Shown in pieces: positions 1 to 9,487 of a stretch of DNA of 64,000 nucleotides; the stretch's first letter is position 1; each line of letters opens with the position of its first letter. Made by a program: the position numbers and the translations under genes. The stretch covers positions 62,001 through 126,000 of the forward strand of contig CAVQFB010000009.1 of the NCBI GenBank assembly GCA_963711675.1, in the 5' to 3' direction. The notes below the pieces were generated by a model. It worked only from the letters and a program-made list of their open reading frames with translations, made no database searches and had not been told where the DNA came from. Origin of the DNA: CAVQFB01 sp963711675 (GTDB lineage: Bacteria > Acidobacteriota > Terriglobia > Terriglobales > Acidobacteriaceae).

Positions 1-2603
1 TTGAGGTGCGCCACGTCTTTGGCGACCTCCTGACTCCTCCCCCGTTCAAAACGGTGAAAATCAACTACGACAACGTCACGCAGGTTCCCGATCCGCCCAT
101 TCCCCAGCACCTGGGAACTCTGGCAGACTAGCTTCGCCGGATCTACCTCCTCCAGGCGAAGCTCCTCGCCTTCGCGTGACAGCACCAGCGGACGAATTTG
201 CAGAAATCCAAACTCAGCCATCTCGCCTGCGCGATTAGGCATGCGCGCCGCAAACTCGATTTCCACTGGCCTCCCGAATGCGTCCTCGCCTACCTTCGTG
301 AGCAGATCCAGAATCTCGGCCAGCGGAAAAGTGTCATGCTTCAGGATTGGCGCAAAACTCACCACGCGGACGCCAGGCCTGCTGACCCCGTCGTAGACAA
401 CGTGGTTGTCAGCCGAGTAAGTGGAAGCCACATGTTGCAAAGTCCCGTCCTGTTCCGCCGCGTCCAGTCCAAATCGCGCCTCTCGAAGATCCGCCACCGG
501 GTCTTGATCATGGCCCGGTCCGTGATTCAGTTCAAGCGCCCAGAACTCCGACTGGGAGTTAGTCAAAATGTCTTCCACGGATGAGAACTGCAAGATGTGC
601 CGCGGATATCGTGGGCAGAACGTCAAGCACCTGCCGCCCGAGACGACCGCGCGTCCCAGTCCCAGGGCCACTGCTGCGATCCCATCTTCATATTTCATCG
701 GCGCAACCGGGTAGAAGTTGTGCGACCGCACAACGCCCGAGAAGTCCGGATAGAACCGTTTGTGGTGATTGGCTCCCACCACTTGCTGGAGAATCACCGC
801 CATCTTCTCCTCTTCCAGCCTATAGGGGGTCGCCCTCACATACGCCTTCGCGTGCTGGCTGAAAGTGGAGGCGTAGACGCGCTTGATCGCCTCCATCAGA
901 CGCTCCAGGCGCACCGACAGATCAACGCGTCGATTCGGGAGCATGAAGGTCTCGTACACGCCCGTGAAGGGCTGGTATTGCGAGTCCTCGAGCAGGCTGG
1001 ACGAGCGCACCGCCAGCGGATAATGCACCTCGGCCAGAAATTCGAGCAGGCAGTCGCGCAACCACGCGGGCAATGACGCCGCCATGAACCGCCGCACAAT
1101 CTCGGCGTCATTGGTGCTGTTGATCGCGAAATCCAGCAGATTGTTCTCGGTCAGGAACCGGTCAAACAGGTCCGTGGCCAGGACCACGCTCGGCGGCACG
1201 CTGATCCGCACACCCGGAAACCGTGCTTCGATCCTGTTGGTATGAAGTAAGTGGCGGACGAACGCTAGCCCTCGCGCCTTGCCGCCCAGCGAACCTCCGC
1301 CGATCCTCAGGAAGAAGCCGTCGCTCGACCTGAGCGTTGAAGGGCTAAAGTCGCCGATAAGAACGTGGCTCTGCTCGCGGCGATACTCTGTGATCGATTC
1401 GATCAAATCCCGCCGGAGATCCTCATGCGTGGCGAAGTCAGACACTTTGCGCGGCCTGAGCTTCTGCGCCAGTACAAATTCGGTTCGCGCCATCAGCCAG
1501 TGGGAAAAATGATTGCTCTGGCCATGAAACGCGATGCTTTCCGACGGAACTTCCTGTAGCAGCTTCTCAAGATCGCTCAGGTCACTTGCCCGCGCTACCT
1601 CCGTGTTGTCGGGCAGACGAAACACGAAGTCGCCAAAACCGAATTGCTCGGTCAGGAGTCTCCGCAATTCGCCCAGCAGCGTCGGCGAGCGTTTCTGCAG
1701 AAACGAATACCCTTCCGCAAACGCCCGCTCCCGGAACGCGGTCCTGCTGGTCTGAAGCACGATCGGAACATCCGGCACATAGCTTCGAATCATGCGAGCC
1801 AGGTCGAAACCGGCATCCGCACTCAACTCCCCGCCGCGTGGAAACTCAACGTCAGACACCACGCCCAGCAAATATTGCCGGTACTTCAGGGCCTGCGCCG
1901 CTGCATCTTCGTAATTCGAGCACAACAGGATCTTGGGCCGGGCCCGCATCCGGAGCAGCTTGTGCGCGACATTCAGCCCTTCGCTGATCAGCCGCCGCGA
2001 CTGCGTGATCATCTCCGTATAGATCACTGGCAGGAACGACGAGTAATAGCGGATGTTGTCCTCTACCACCAGGATTACCGGCACCCCGATCGCCGCCGTG
2101 TCATGCTGCACGTTGCGCTTATCTTCCACATACTTCACAATCGCAACCAGCATGCGGACATTCCCCTGCCACAGGAAGACCCGCTCAATGTCTGACGCTG
2201 GATTTCGAGCCACGAAATTCTTGAGTTCGCGATAGTCATACGCCAGCACCACTACCGGAACGTCGAGTCCCGCATTTCGCACCTCGCGGGCGAGCCGCGC
2301 GGCATCCATGTCGCCCACTTCAAGATTCGTGACGATCAGATTGAACCGCGGCTGGGAGCGCGCTAGGGCAATAGCCTCGGCCCCGGTCGAGACCTGGGTA
2401 ATTCCGGGTATCTGCTGCAGGTTGAGTTCGAGCGACTCACCGATCAGCAGTTCGTTGAGGCGCCCGTCTTCGCGAAGGATGAAGGAGTCGTACAGACTGG
2501 ATACCAGCAGGATGTCGTGCACGCGGAAGGGCATCAGGTTCTCGAACCCTTCGAAGAGCCGTTCGACATCCACTGCTACATCGGGCGCATGCCGCGTTTC
2601 CAT
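1..2603 (-). CDS. PEP/pyruvate-binding domain protein with receiver-like N-terminus (3' end outside window)
   Basis: The frame is open from an ATG at 2603 to the left edge (867 codons), so the C-terminus is missing. Residues about 30-125 and 175-290 resemble response-regulator receiver folds. The first carries Asn at the usual phospho-Asp position (LIVTNLEV, N93); the second keeps an acidic residue (GVVSDVEF, D251). From about residue 435 there is a pyruvate-phosphate-dikinase/PEP-synthase type N-terminal nucleotide-binding domain (RIGGGSLGGKARGLAF, then HYPLAVRSSSLLEDSQYQPF). Such domains bind ATP and transfer phosphate to or from a histidine on a partner domain; no swivelling His domain is visible in the part present. 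Inference: a signalling or phosphotransfer protein rather than a metabolic PEP synthase. AGGA about 11 bases upstream supports the start. Confidence 0.75.
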   Translation of the reverse strand, partial: METRHAPDVAVDVERLFEGFENLMPFRVHDILLVSSLYDSFILREDGRLNELLIGESLELNLQQIPGITQVSTGAEAIALARSQPRFNLIVTNLEVGDMDAARLAREVRNAGLDVPVVVLAYDYRELKNFVARNPASDIERVFLWQGNVRMLVAIVKYVEDKRNVQHDTAAIGVPVILVVEDNIRYYSSFLPVIYTEMITQSRRLISEGLNVAHKLLRMRARPKILLCSNYEDAAAQALKYRQYLLGVVSDVEFPRGGELSADAGFDLARMIRSYVPDVPIVLQTSRTAFRERAFAEGYSFLQKRSPTLLGELRRLLTEQFGFGDFVFRLPDNTEVARASDLSDLEKLLQEVPSESIAFHGQSNHFSHWLMARTEFVLAQKLRPRKVSDFATHEDLRRDLIESITEYRREQSHVLIGDFSPSTLRSSDGFFLRIGGGSLGGKARGLAFVRHLLHTNRIEARFPGVRISVPPSVVLATDLFDRFLTENNLLDFAINSTNDAEIVRRFMAASLPAWLRDCLLEFLAEVHYPLAVRSSSLLEDSQYQPFTGVYETFMLPNRRVDLSVRLERLMEAIKRVYASTFSQHAKAYVRATPYRLEEEKMAVILQQVVGANHHKRFYPDFSGVVRSHNFYPVAPMKYEDGIAAVALGLGRAVVSGGRCLTFCPRYPRHILQFSSVEDILTNSQSEFWALELNHGPGHDQDPVADLREARFGLDAAEQDGTLQHVASTYSADNHVVYDGVSRPGVRVVSFAPILKHDTFPLAEILDLLTKVGEDAFGRPVEIEFAARMPNRAGEMAEFGFLQIRPLVLSREGEELRLEEVDPAKLVCQSSQVLGNGRIGNLRDVVVVDFHRFERGRSQEVAKDVAHL

Positions 2604-2656
2604 CGCGCAATTCCTGGCTGGCAAGATGGTTCAGAATCCGGCTATATATAAAGATA

Positions 2657-2683
2657 GGCGGGGAGGACTGGGTCCGCCCCGCC
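2657..2683 (-). terminator. Candidate intrinsic terminator after gdhA
   Basis: GGCGGGG (2657-2663) and CCCCGCC (2677-2683) form a 7-bp GC stem with a 13-base loop, 26 bases past the gdhA stop. On the minus strand it is followed by TATCTTTATATA, a weak T-rich tail, so termination is plausible but not strong. Confidence 0.4.
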
Positions 2684-2708
2684 ACAATCACCGCACGAGT
2701 CAAATTGC

Positions 2709-4109
2709 CTAGACGAGGCCTTGATCCAGCATCGAATTGGCAACCTTCAGGAATCCGGCGATGTTGGCGCCGTTCACCAGATTGCCAGGCGTTCCGTAGG
2801 TCGCTGCCGTCTCGAAGCAGTTCCTGTGGATGGCGATCATGATCTTGTGCAGCCGATCGTCCACCTCTTCCCGCGTCCAGGAGATCCGCATGCTGTTCTG
2901 CGCCATCTCCAGACCGGACGTTGCCACGCCACCCGCGTTCGCGGCCTTGGCAGGTCCGTACAGGATTCCCGCATCCAGGAACAGTTTCGTCGCTTCCAGG
3001 GTGCTCGGCATGTTCGCGCCTTCTGCCACAACCTTGATCCCGTTCTTGATCAAGTTTGCAGCGTCCTTGGCGTTGATCTCGTTCTGCGTCGCACTCGGGA
3101 ACGCGCAATCCGCCTTGATGTTCCAAAGCGGGTTGTAGTCGGACTTGATGTCCGTGGGCATGAAGATCGCTTTCTTGAATTTCTCTGCATACTCGCGAAT
3201 CCTGCCACGCCGCACGTTCTTCAGTTCGATGATCCACGCCAGCTTCTCGCGATCGATGCCGTCCGGATCGAAGATCACGCCGTCCGAATCCGAAACCGTA
3301 AGCGGCTTCGCTCCCAGGTCAAGCAGCTTCTCCACTGTGTATTGCGAAACGTTTCCGCTTCCCGATACCAGGCAGAGCTTGCCATCGAGCGAGTCCTTCC
3401 TGCTCTTCAGCATCTCGGACGCGAAGTACACGCAGCCATAGCCGGTAGCCTCGGGACGAATCAGGGAGCCGCCCCAGTTCAGGCCCTTGCCGGTCAGCAC
3501 GCCAGTGAACTCATTGGCCAGCCGCTTGTATTGACCGAACAGGAAGCCGATCTCCCGTCCGCCTACGCCGATATCGCCCGCGGGTACATCCGTGTCCGGC
3601 CCGATATGCCGGTACAGCTCCGTCATGAAGCTCTGGCAGAAACGCATGACCTCGTTGTCGCTCTTTCCTTTCGGATCGAAATCCGATCCGCCTTTTCCGC
3701 CGCCCATCGGAAGGGTCGTCAACGAATTCTTGAATACCTGCTCAAATGCCAAAAATTTCAGGATGCCGAGCGTAACCGACGGATGGAAGCGCAGGCCGCC
3801 CTTGTAGGGGCCAATCGCGCTGTTCATCTCGATACGGAATCCGCGATTGACCTGGATCTTTCCCTGGTCGTCAAACCACGGAACGCGGAACATGATGACC
3901 CGCTCGGGCTCAACAATCCGCTCGAGGATGCGGGCTTCTCTGTACTCCGAATGTTTCTCCAGTACCAGTTTCAACGAATCGAATACTTCTCGAACGGCTT
4001 GGTGAAACTCCGGCTCTGCGGGGTTCTTGGCCTTCACCAGGGTCATGACTTCTTCAATGTACGTGGCCGGAGCCTTCACTCCCGGCGGATTCAACACACT
4101 TGTATTCAT
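2709..4109 (-). CDS. gdhA: NADP-type glutamate dehydrogenase
   Basis: Reversible reductive amination of 2-oxoglutarate to glutamate, the ammonium assimilation reaction, in the cytoplasm. At 466 residues it has the length of the small hexameric GDH family. Visible family signatures are the substrate region RFHPSVTLGILKFLAFEQ, the catalytic lysine motif PMGGGKGGSDFDPKG, PAGDIGVGGREIGFL, and the Rossmann dinucleotide loop VSGSGNVSQYT in the second domain. Coenzyme preference (NADPH) is assumed from family membership. It appears to be a single-gene unit with its own hairpin downstream. The reading frame is intact although the neighbouring exporter is broken. Confidence 0.95.
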   Translation of the reverse strand: MNTSVLNPPGVKAPATYIEEVMTLVKAKNPAEPEFHQAVREVFDSLKLVLEKHSEYREARILERIVEPERVIMFRVPWFDDQGKIQVNRGFRIEMNSAIGPYKGGLRFHPSVTLGILKFLAFEQVFKNSLTTLPMGGGKGGSDFDPKGKSDNEVMRFCQSFMTELYRHIGPDTDVPAGDIGVGGREIGFLFGQYKRLANEFTGVLTGKGLNWGGSLIRPEATGYGCVYFASEMLKSRKDSLDGKLCLVSGSGNVSQYTVEKLLDLGAKPLTVSDSDGVIFDPDGIDREKLAWIIELKNVRRGRIREYAEKFKKAIFMPTDIKSDYNPLWNIKADCAFPSATQNEINAKDAANLIKNGIKVVAEGANMPSTLEATKLFLDAGILYGPAKAANAGGVATSGLEMAQNSMRISWTREEVDDRLHKIMIAIHRNCFETAATYGTPGNLVNGANIAGFLKVANSMLDQGLV

Positions 4110-4410
4110 AAGCTGCCTCCAATTTGTAGGGGATTAGTGCTGCAGACCGATAACGGCTTTAACGCATTGAGGAACAGGGGACTCAACGCTTCATTTAAGG
4201 CCGGGACATCGAGTTTGGCGGTGACTGGCATCACCCGCACCCGTGACGCTTGTACCTTGGCCACGAACTGGCAGAGAAGGGACGCGCCGATTATAGGAGC
4301 TTTTTCAAGCAGTTTCGAGCGATTTCGACTGGACGCCAGCTTGCTCGTCTTCCTCATCGCGGCGCAAGCTTGTCAAGATTGTCATCGCAAGCCGTGCCAG
4401 GTAACCTTTC

Positions 4411-4474
4411 GTGGGAGGGCACGACTTTAGTCGTGCCGATGGCGAATCAATTTCCGAGGGCTTTAGCCTCTGAG
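4411..4474 (+). repeat. Bipartite hairpin repeat, copy 1
   Basis: First hairpin GGCACGAC-TTTA-GTCGTGCC (4418-4437), second hairpin around GGGCTTTAGCC followed by TCTGAGG (4456-4474). The same two-hairpin layout, with different stem bases but similar TTTA/TTCA loops, recurs near 35.7, 50.2-50.5, 51.6-51.7, 62.9 and 63.4 kb. Confidence 0.75.
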
Positions 4475-4510
4475 GCAAGAAGTGCGTGTCAACGCGAGCC
4501 CGGTGTAAAA

Positions 4511-4578
4511 GATTGTCATCCCGAGCGAAGTGCGAACGTCGCCCAGCGAGGTTCGCATACAGTCGAGGGATCTGCATT
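4511..4578 (+). repeat. GTCATCC-type dispersed repeat
   Basis: Begins TTGTCATCCCGAGCGAAG and ends CAGTCGAGGGATCTGCAT. The GTCATCC(C/T)GAGCG...GAGGGATCT pattern is a dispersed intergenic repeat known from many bacterial genomes; further copies lie near 38.15, 38.38, 63.65 and 63.71 kb. Confidence 0.65.
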
Positions 4579-4644
4579 TCTATGACGCTTTGGAATTGCC
4601 GCAGGTAAACACGCTTCGGCGATGACCAGCAAAGGGCGCACCAG

Positions 4645-5855
4645 TCATAGTGCGGCCACCCGGCGTTGGATCAGCAGAAAATAACCGGCCAGCAGGATCA
4701 GCAGGAATCCGTTTACGCTCAGCACAACCGGCGCCGTAAACACCGGCACGAGCCATCCCGATAACAGATTCCCCATGGGCATGCCGCCGCGGAAGGCGAA
4801 GTTGTACACGCTCATCACGCGCCCGCGCATTTCGTTGGTGGTGATCAACTGCACCAGCGAATTCACCGTCGCGAATACGGCCATCATCGACGCGCCCACT
4901 AGCACCAGCATAACCCGGCTCACCGGCAATGATTTGGAAAGAGCGAACCCCGCGATCCCGGTGCCCAGGCAAATCAGTGCTCCCAGCGCGATGCGCCCTT
5001 TCCGCCTGATATTGCCCAGCCCCGCGATGGTCAGCGAGCCGACAATCGAACCCAGACCCATGAGTGCCAGCAGGTTGCCGTAGGTTTCCGGGCCGCGATG
5101 GAAAATGTCCTTCACGAAGACGGGAAGGTAAGGTGCGCATGGGCATGCTCAGGGCTGTCATGCAGAAGGCCAGAATGATCAGCGCCTCCATCGAGCTCTG
5201 CTTGCGGGCGAACGGATGCCCTGCTTCAGGCTGTTCAACATCGACTCGGTGGTCTTCTGCGGCTGGAAGCGCGTGCGTGATGATCGAGAGCGAAATGATC
5301 GGTGCCAGAAAGGAAACCGCATTCAGCCCGAAACACCACTTCTCCCCCAGTTTCGCCAAGGCTTGCCCGGCCAGCACCGGACCGACCATGACCGCCACGT
5401 TGAACTGGATGGAATTCAGGGCGATCGCGTTGGGCATGTCCTCCTTACTCGACCAGCGTTGGGAATCAGCGCCTGGTAGGCGGGCCCGCCAAACGCCTGC
5501 GCGAAACCGGAAACGAAGGATAGGCAAAGAATGTGCCAGACATGCACCAGTCCGGTCGCGACCAGAATGGTGAGCACACCCGCGCTCGCCATCTGCACAT
5601 ATTGGGAGGCCAGCAGGATCTTGCGTCGCTCGATGCGATCGGCGACCACGCCGCCGATCAGGGAGAACAGAAAGATGGGGATGCCGCCGAGAAACTGATC
5701 GAGTGCCAAGCAGGAAGGCCGAGTGGCTAAGACGATAGAATCAGCCAGCCCTGCGCCACGATCTGCATCCAGGTGCCGATGCTGGAGGTGCAGGCGCCAA
5801 TCCACATGAGGCGGAAGTCGCGATATTGAAATGCTTTGAAGACACGGCCAATCAC
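4645..5855 (-). pseudogene. MFS exporter, EntS-like family, frameshifted
   Basis: Three frames join into one major-facilitator exporter of about 400 residues, the normal length. Reading from a GTG at 5855: FQYRDFRLMWIGACTSSIG, then LGGIPIFLFSLIGGVVADR with the MFS loop motif VADRIERRK, then NAIALNSIQFNVAVMVGPVL and finally LQLITTNEMRGRVMSVYNF. These segments match the transmembrane-segment 1-6 and 7-12 pattern of the MFS_3 (enterobactin-exporter-like) group. Frame changes fall near 5720, 5440 and 5130. Substrate is unknown. Because all segments are conserved, sequencing indels are likelier than a true pseudogene. The stop is at 4645; nothing downstream appears co-transcribed. Confidence 0.7.
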
Positions 5856-5965
5856 CTCAGGCTCTCCCAGACTCCGAATCAGCCTAACATGCTGGCTGCA
5901 TGTGGATGGCGCTCGGGCAGAATATCAATCCTATCCGCGCCTGGACATTCGCTTATATTGGGCAG

Positions 5966-6403
5966 ATGCAGGCGGACGATCAGGGTGGGGTTGCTCGTGG
6001 TGTCCGGCTTCAGACTCCAGGATTTACTGCCATCGGCATTTTCCTCTTTTTTGGCGCCGTCATGGCTAGCCTGGCAGCAACTACTTTGCTCTGGCGAGGC
6101 ACAGCTCTCGATCGGGTCTGGGCTCTCAATCCGACCGCATACAAGCAGCTTGCGCCCTTGGGACGTCCGGTTGGGATCCTCTTCCTTCTGCTCGGCTCAG
6201 CCCTCACCACGGCAGGAATCGGATGGTTTCGACGCCGCCTTTGGGGATGGAGAATCGCAGTCGTGATCATCGCGACACAGGTGCTCGGTGATATCGTCAA
6301 CGGCGTCCGAGGTGATTTGGTGCGTGGCGGGATCGGCGTCATCATTGCGGGCGCCTTGTTGCTGTTTCTCTTGAGGCCTAAGATCAGAGCTGTCTTTGTC
6401 TAG
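5966..6403 (+). CDS. Hypothetical membrane protein, four segments
   Basis: A 145-residue protein with about four hydrophobic stretches (IGIFLFFGAVMASLAATTLL, then a PVGILFLLLGSALTTAGIG segment, IAVVIIATQVLGDIV and GVIIAGALLLFLL). I do not recognise a named family. The ATG at 5966 is preferred over in-frame starts upstream because it precedes the first membrane segment by about 20 residues; its Shine-Dalgarno is poor, while TTATAT lies just upstream, so the transcript may be nearly leaderless. It is divergent from the MFS exporter. Confidence 0.55.
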   Translation: MQADDQGGVARGVRLQTPGFTAIGIFLFFGAVMASLAATTLLWRGTALDRVWALNPTAYKQLAPLGRPVGILFLLLGSALTTAGIGWFRRRLWGWRIAVVIIATQVLGDIVNGVRGDLVRGGIGVIIAGALLLFLLRPKIRAVFV

Positions 6404-6469
6404 AATCCTGCCGTGTCTAAGAATCCTGCCGTGAAGAATTTACATGCACATAGCCCACGAGTGCAGGCC

Positions 6470-7903
6470 CTACTGCTTTACCCGGAAGACCACGTTGCTC
6501 ACGAGCGTGCCGTGAGGGGTTTTCACTTCGACCTTGCCTGTCGTCGCGCCGCTGGGAACGTCGGTTGTGATTTCAGATTTCGACACCACCTTGAACGTCG
6601 CTTCCGTCCCGTGAAAGCTCACACTGCTTGCACCGGTCAAATCGGTGCCGAGAACTTTGACCGTCGCCCCGATCTTGCCGGAGGTAGGGAGTGTTTCCAC
6701 AAACGGTTGCAGCCCTCCCGATAAGCTGAAGAACGTGCCAATGCTGTCTTTGTTTGGTCCGCCCAAGATCGTCGTCCCGTAGAAACTCCCGCTGGTGGCT
6801 TGCACAAGTCCGGCGGAAGGGTATCCGCCGTCCGTACGGTGGAAGCTGTGCAGGGTTGTTAGTTCCCCCTTTGGGGTAATTCTGAAGACGGTGCCACAGC
6901 CATCGCTGCAGTTGCCGTTGGCACCCTCCGATGCCGTCCCGTACATGTTCCCATCCGTGCCCTGCACAAGCCCGCCGGGGTCTCGGCCGTCAGTGCCGTC
7001 GAAGCTATGCAATGTCGTGAACGTGCCGTTTGAATCGATCTTGAAGACCGTGCCGCAGTCACAGTTATTGGCACCGCCCTGGTCCGTTGTCCCGTAGAAG
7101 CTTCCTCCCGCGGCCTGCACCAAGAGGGTGGTAGGGTATGCGCCGTCAGTGCCGTCGAAGCTGTGCAATGTCGTGAACGTGCCGTTTGAATCGATCTTGA
7201 AGACCGTGCCATGCTCGCCGGCCCCGCCGACCTGCGTTGTTCCGTAGAAGATTCCATCGGTGCCTTGCACGAGTCCCGCTAGAGGGCTGGCGCCGTCAGT
7301 GTTGTCGAAGCTGTGCAACGTGGTCACTGCGCCCCTGGGTGTCATCCTAAAGACGATGCCGAAGTAGCGATTCGCCCCTCCCGACGAAGTCGTTCCGTAA
7401 AAGTTCCCGTCTGTACCTTGAACTAGCCCGGCGAAAGGGAAGGCGCCGTCGGCGCCATTGAAGCTATGCAGAGTGGTCAACTTGCCACCTTCAGTGATTT
7501 TGAAGACTGTGCCATAGTTGCTGGCGCCGCCATAGGCCGTAGTCCCGTAGAAGTCCCCGTTGGTAGCTTGCACCAGGGCGGTAGGGGAATCGCCGTCAGC
7601 GCAGTTGGGATGGGGGCAGAAGTCGTATAGCGTGGTCAATGTACCCCCAGCGGTGAGTTTGAACACAGTTCCACAAGTGCCCCCTGGGGGGTTGCAGACG
7701 GGCCCGCCGCCGGATGTGGCGTAGAAGTTTCCGTCAAGTCCCTGAACGAGGGGTACTCCTGGGGCGACACCATTGGCTCCACCGAAACTCGCGATAGTCT
7801 TGAAGATGATTTTCGTTGGGGTCTGCGCCGGGGACGCAATCGCCGTCACGGCACAAAGCAGAAACATCGCGCTCGACTTTTTCCATGCCTTGAATTTCGT
7901 CAT
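6470..7903 (-). CDS. Secreted GloVer-repeat protein, paralogue A
   Basis: 477 residues: an N-terminal signal peptide ending near SPAQTP, then about nine copies of the GloVer tandem repeat (TIGR03803 type) with core VQGTDGNFYGTT...GGA...GTVFKIT...LTTLHSF, and a C-terminal IPT/TIG-like domain (GKIGATVKVLGTDLTGASSV). The repeats probably form a beta-propeller or beta-helix; function is unknown. GGAGG lies 9 bases before the ATG. Two adjacent repeat units are almost identical in DNA (6989-7054 and 7145-7210, one mismatch in 66), indicating recent repeat conversion or expansion. Paralogue B lies directly upstream in the same orientation. Confidence 0.85.
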   Translation of the reverse strand: MTKFKAWKKSSAMFLLCAVTAIASPAQTPTKIIFKTIASFGGANGVAPGVPLVQGLDGNFYATSGGGPVCNPPGGTCGTVFKLTAGGTLTTLYDFCPHPNCADGDSPTALVQATNGDFYGTTAYGGASNYGTVFKITEGGKLTTLHSFNGADGAFPFAGLVQGTDGNFYGTTSSGGANRYFGIVFRMTPRGAVTTLHSFDNTDGASPLAGLVQGTDGIFYGTTQVGGAGEHGTVFKIDSNGTFTTLHSFDGTDGAYPTTLLVQAAGGSFYGTTDQGGANNCDCGTVFKIDSNGTFTTLHSFDGTDGRDPGGLVQGTDGNMYGTASEGANGNCSDGCGTVFRITPKGELTTLHSFHRTDGGYPSAGLVQATSGSFYGTTILGGPNKDSIGTFFSLSGGLQPFVETLPTSGKIGATVKVLGTDLTGASSVSFHGTEATFKVVSKSEITTDVPSGATTGKVEVKTPHGTLVSNVVFRVKQ

Positions 7904-8005
7904 CGGAATCCTCCGTGGTGCGAGGTCAGAATCGTCGCACCTGCAAAACTCGCATGGGAAACGTGCCTTACCACCCGCAGCCTTTTAATATTAGGAAGTT
8001 CAAAA

Positions 8006-9487
8006 TCACTTCCTCACTCGAAACACGACGTTGCTCACGAGCGTGCCGTGCGGCGTCTTCACTTCGACCTTGCCCGTGGTCGCGCCGGTCGGAACCTCGG
8101 TCGTGATTTCTGACTTGGAAACAACTTTGAACTTCGCTTCCGTTCCGTGAAAGCTGACGCTGGTTGCGCCGGTCAGATCGGTGCCGAGAACTTTGACCGT
8201 CGCCCCGATTTTGCCGGAGGGGGGTAATGTCTCGACGAATGGGCCGAGGTCGGTTGACAGCTTGTAGACTGTGCCGACGCCGCCTGATCCCCCCCAAGCC
8301 GTCACACCGTAGAAGCTCCCGTTTGTGGCTTGTACAAGCCCGGCAGTTGGCCGATTACCGCTATTGACGTCGAATTTATGCAACGTGGTCAGTGCACCGC
8401 CAGTGGTCATTATGAAAACCGTCCCATAGCCGCCGATGCCGCGACTGAAAGTCGTCCCAAAGAGGCTGCCATCGGTTCCCTGAATCAGTGGGCTTTCAGG
8501 GGAGCTGCCATCTGCCCCGCCAAATCTGTGCAGCGTGGTGAATACTCCCTTGGCGCCGATCTTGAAAACCGTGCCGCAGCCAAACTGGAAAGGGCACGAA
8601 TGGTTGCTGCCACCACTTTCCGCCGTCCCGTAGAATGTCCCATCAGCGGCCCGCACCAGCCCGACGGGGTTGGCGCCCTCCGTCAAATCGAAATTGTGCA
8701 GCGTCGTGAACCTACCTTCCGCAGTGATCTTGAAGACCGTGCCACAGCCGCCCGTACAGCTGTTGCTTGTCCCGCCATTGAGTGTCGTCCCATAGAAAAG
8801 GCCATCAGTTTCAAGAAACAACCTGCCGTCAGGATCCACGCCATCTGTACCGTCAAAACTGTGGAGCGTGGTCAGTTTGCCTCCGGCGGTAATTTTGAAG
8901 ACTGTCCCACAACCGCCGGTGCAGGCTCGGCTAGTTCCTCCGAGCGCAGTTGTGCCGTATAAGCTGCCATCAATCGACTGCACCAGTCCCCACGACGGGC
9001 TAGACCCATCGGTGCAGTCAGGAAAATCTCGGCAAAAGCTGTAAACAGTGGTCAGCGCCCCATCGGGAGTGATTTTGAAAACCGTGCCGCAGCCCAGTGC
9101 CGAAACGCAGTTGGCTCCGCCCGAGACCGTTGTCCCATAGAAGTTGCCATCGCTACTTAGTACCAGTCCGTTTGGTATCGCGCCGTCAGCACACACCGTT
9201 CCCGGTTCGCAAAAGGTGTGTAGCGTTGTGAGTTCGCCTCCAGTTGTAATTTTGAAAACCGTGCCAACAAAAGCATTGCCGACGCCGCCTTCGGAGGCTG
9301 TCCCGTACAAGCGACCGTCGAGGCCCTGAACGAGGGTCATGCTAGGGTAAGCCCCGTTGCTCCTGTTGAAGTTCACCAGAGTCTTGAAGGTCACTTTCGT
9401 CGGCGTCTGTGCCGGGAGAGCTATCGTCGTTGCACCGCAAAACAGAATTACGGCGCATGTCGTTTTCCATGCCTTGAACTTGTTCAT
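8006..9487 (-). CDS. Secreted GloVer-repeat protein, paralogue B
   Basis: 493 residues from the ATG at 9487, chosen because it gives a proper signal peptide (MNKFKAWKTTCAVILFCG, cleavage near LPAQTP) and has GAAAGG upstream; a longer frame to 9565 adds an unlikely leader. The same architecture as paralogue A: GloVer repeats, several with Cys pairs (CTGGCGTVFKIT), then the IPT/TIG-like C-terminal domain. The last about 70 residues are nearly identical between paralogues while the repeats differ, so the pair arose by duplication followed by repeat divergence. Function unknown; export across the inner membrane by Sec is expected. Confidence 0.85.
   Translation of the reverse strand: MNKFKAWKTTCAVILFCGATTIALPAQTPTKVTFKTLVNFNRSNGAYPSMTLVQGLDGRLYGTASEGGVGNAFVGTVFKITTGGELTTLHTFCEPGTVCADGAIPNGLVLSSDGNFYGTTVSGGANCVSALGCGTVFKITPDGALTTVYSFCRDFPDCTDGSSPSWGLVQSIDGSLYGTTALGGTSRACTGGCGTVFKITAGGKLTTLHSFDGTDGVDPDGRLFLETDGLFYGTTLNGGTSNSCTGGCGTVFKITAEGRFTTLHNFDLTEGANPVGLVRAADGTFYGTAESGGSNHSCPFQFGCGTVFKIGAKGVFTTLHRFGGADGSSPESPLIQGTDGSLFGTTFSRGIGGYGTVFIMTTGGALTTLHKFDVNSGNRPTAGLVQATNGSFYGVTAWGGSGGVGTVYKLSTDLGPFVETLPPSGKIGATVKVLGTDLTGATSVSFHGTEAKFKVVSKSEITTEVPTGATTGKVEVKTPHGTLVSNVVFRVRK

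Larger units (their letters stand above)
4110..4644. other. Intergenic region gdhA / MFS exporter with two repeat types
   Basis: No gene is supported here. It should hold the gdhA promoter (minus strand, near 4110-4200). The rest is one bipartite hairpin repeat (4411-4474) and one copy of the dispersed GTCATCC-type repeat (4511-4578), described separately. Short open frames across the repeats translate the repeats and are not genes. Confidence 0.7.

Noticed and set aside
2721..4430. Long open frame of 569 codons antisense to gdhA
   Set aside because: It mirrors a strongly conserved gene on the other strand, has no family features and lacks a ribosome-binding site; a codon-bias shadow.
4250..4585. 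111-codon frame between gdhA and the MFS exporter
   Set aside because: It runs through two dispersed repeats and has no ribosome-binding site.
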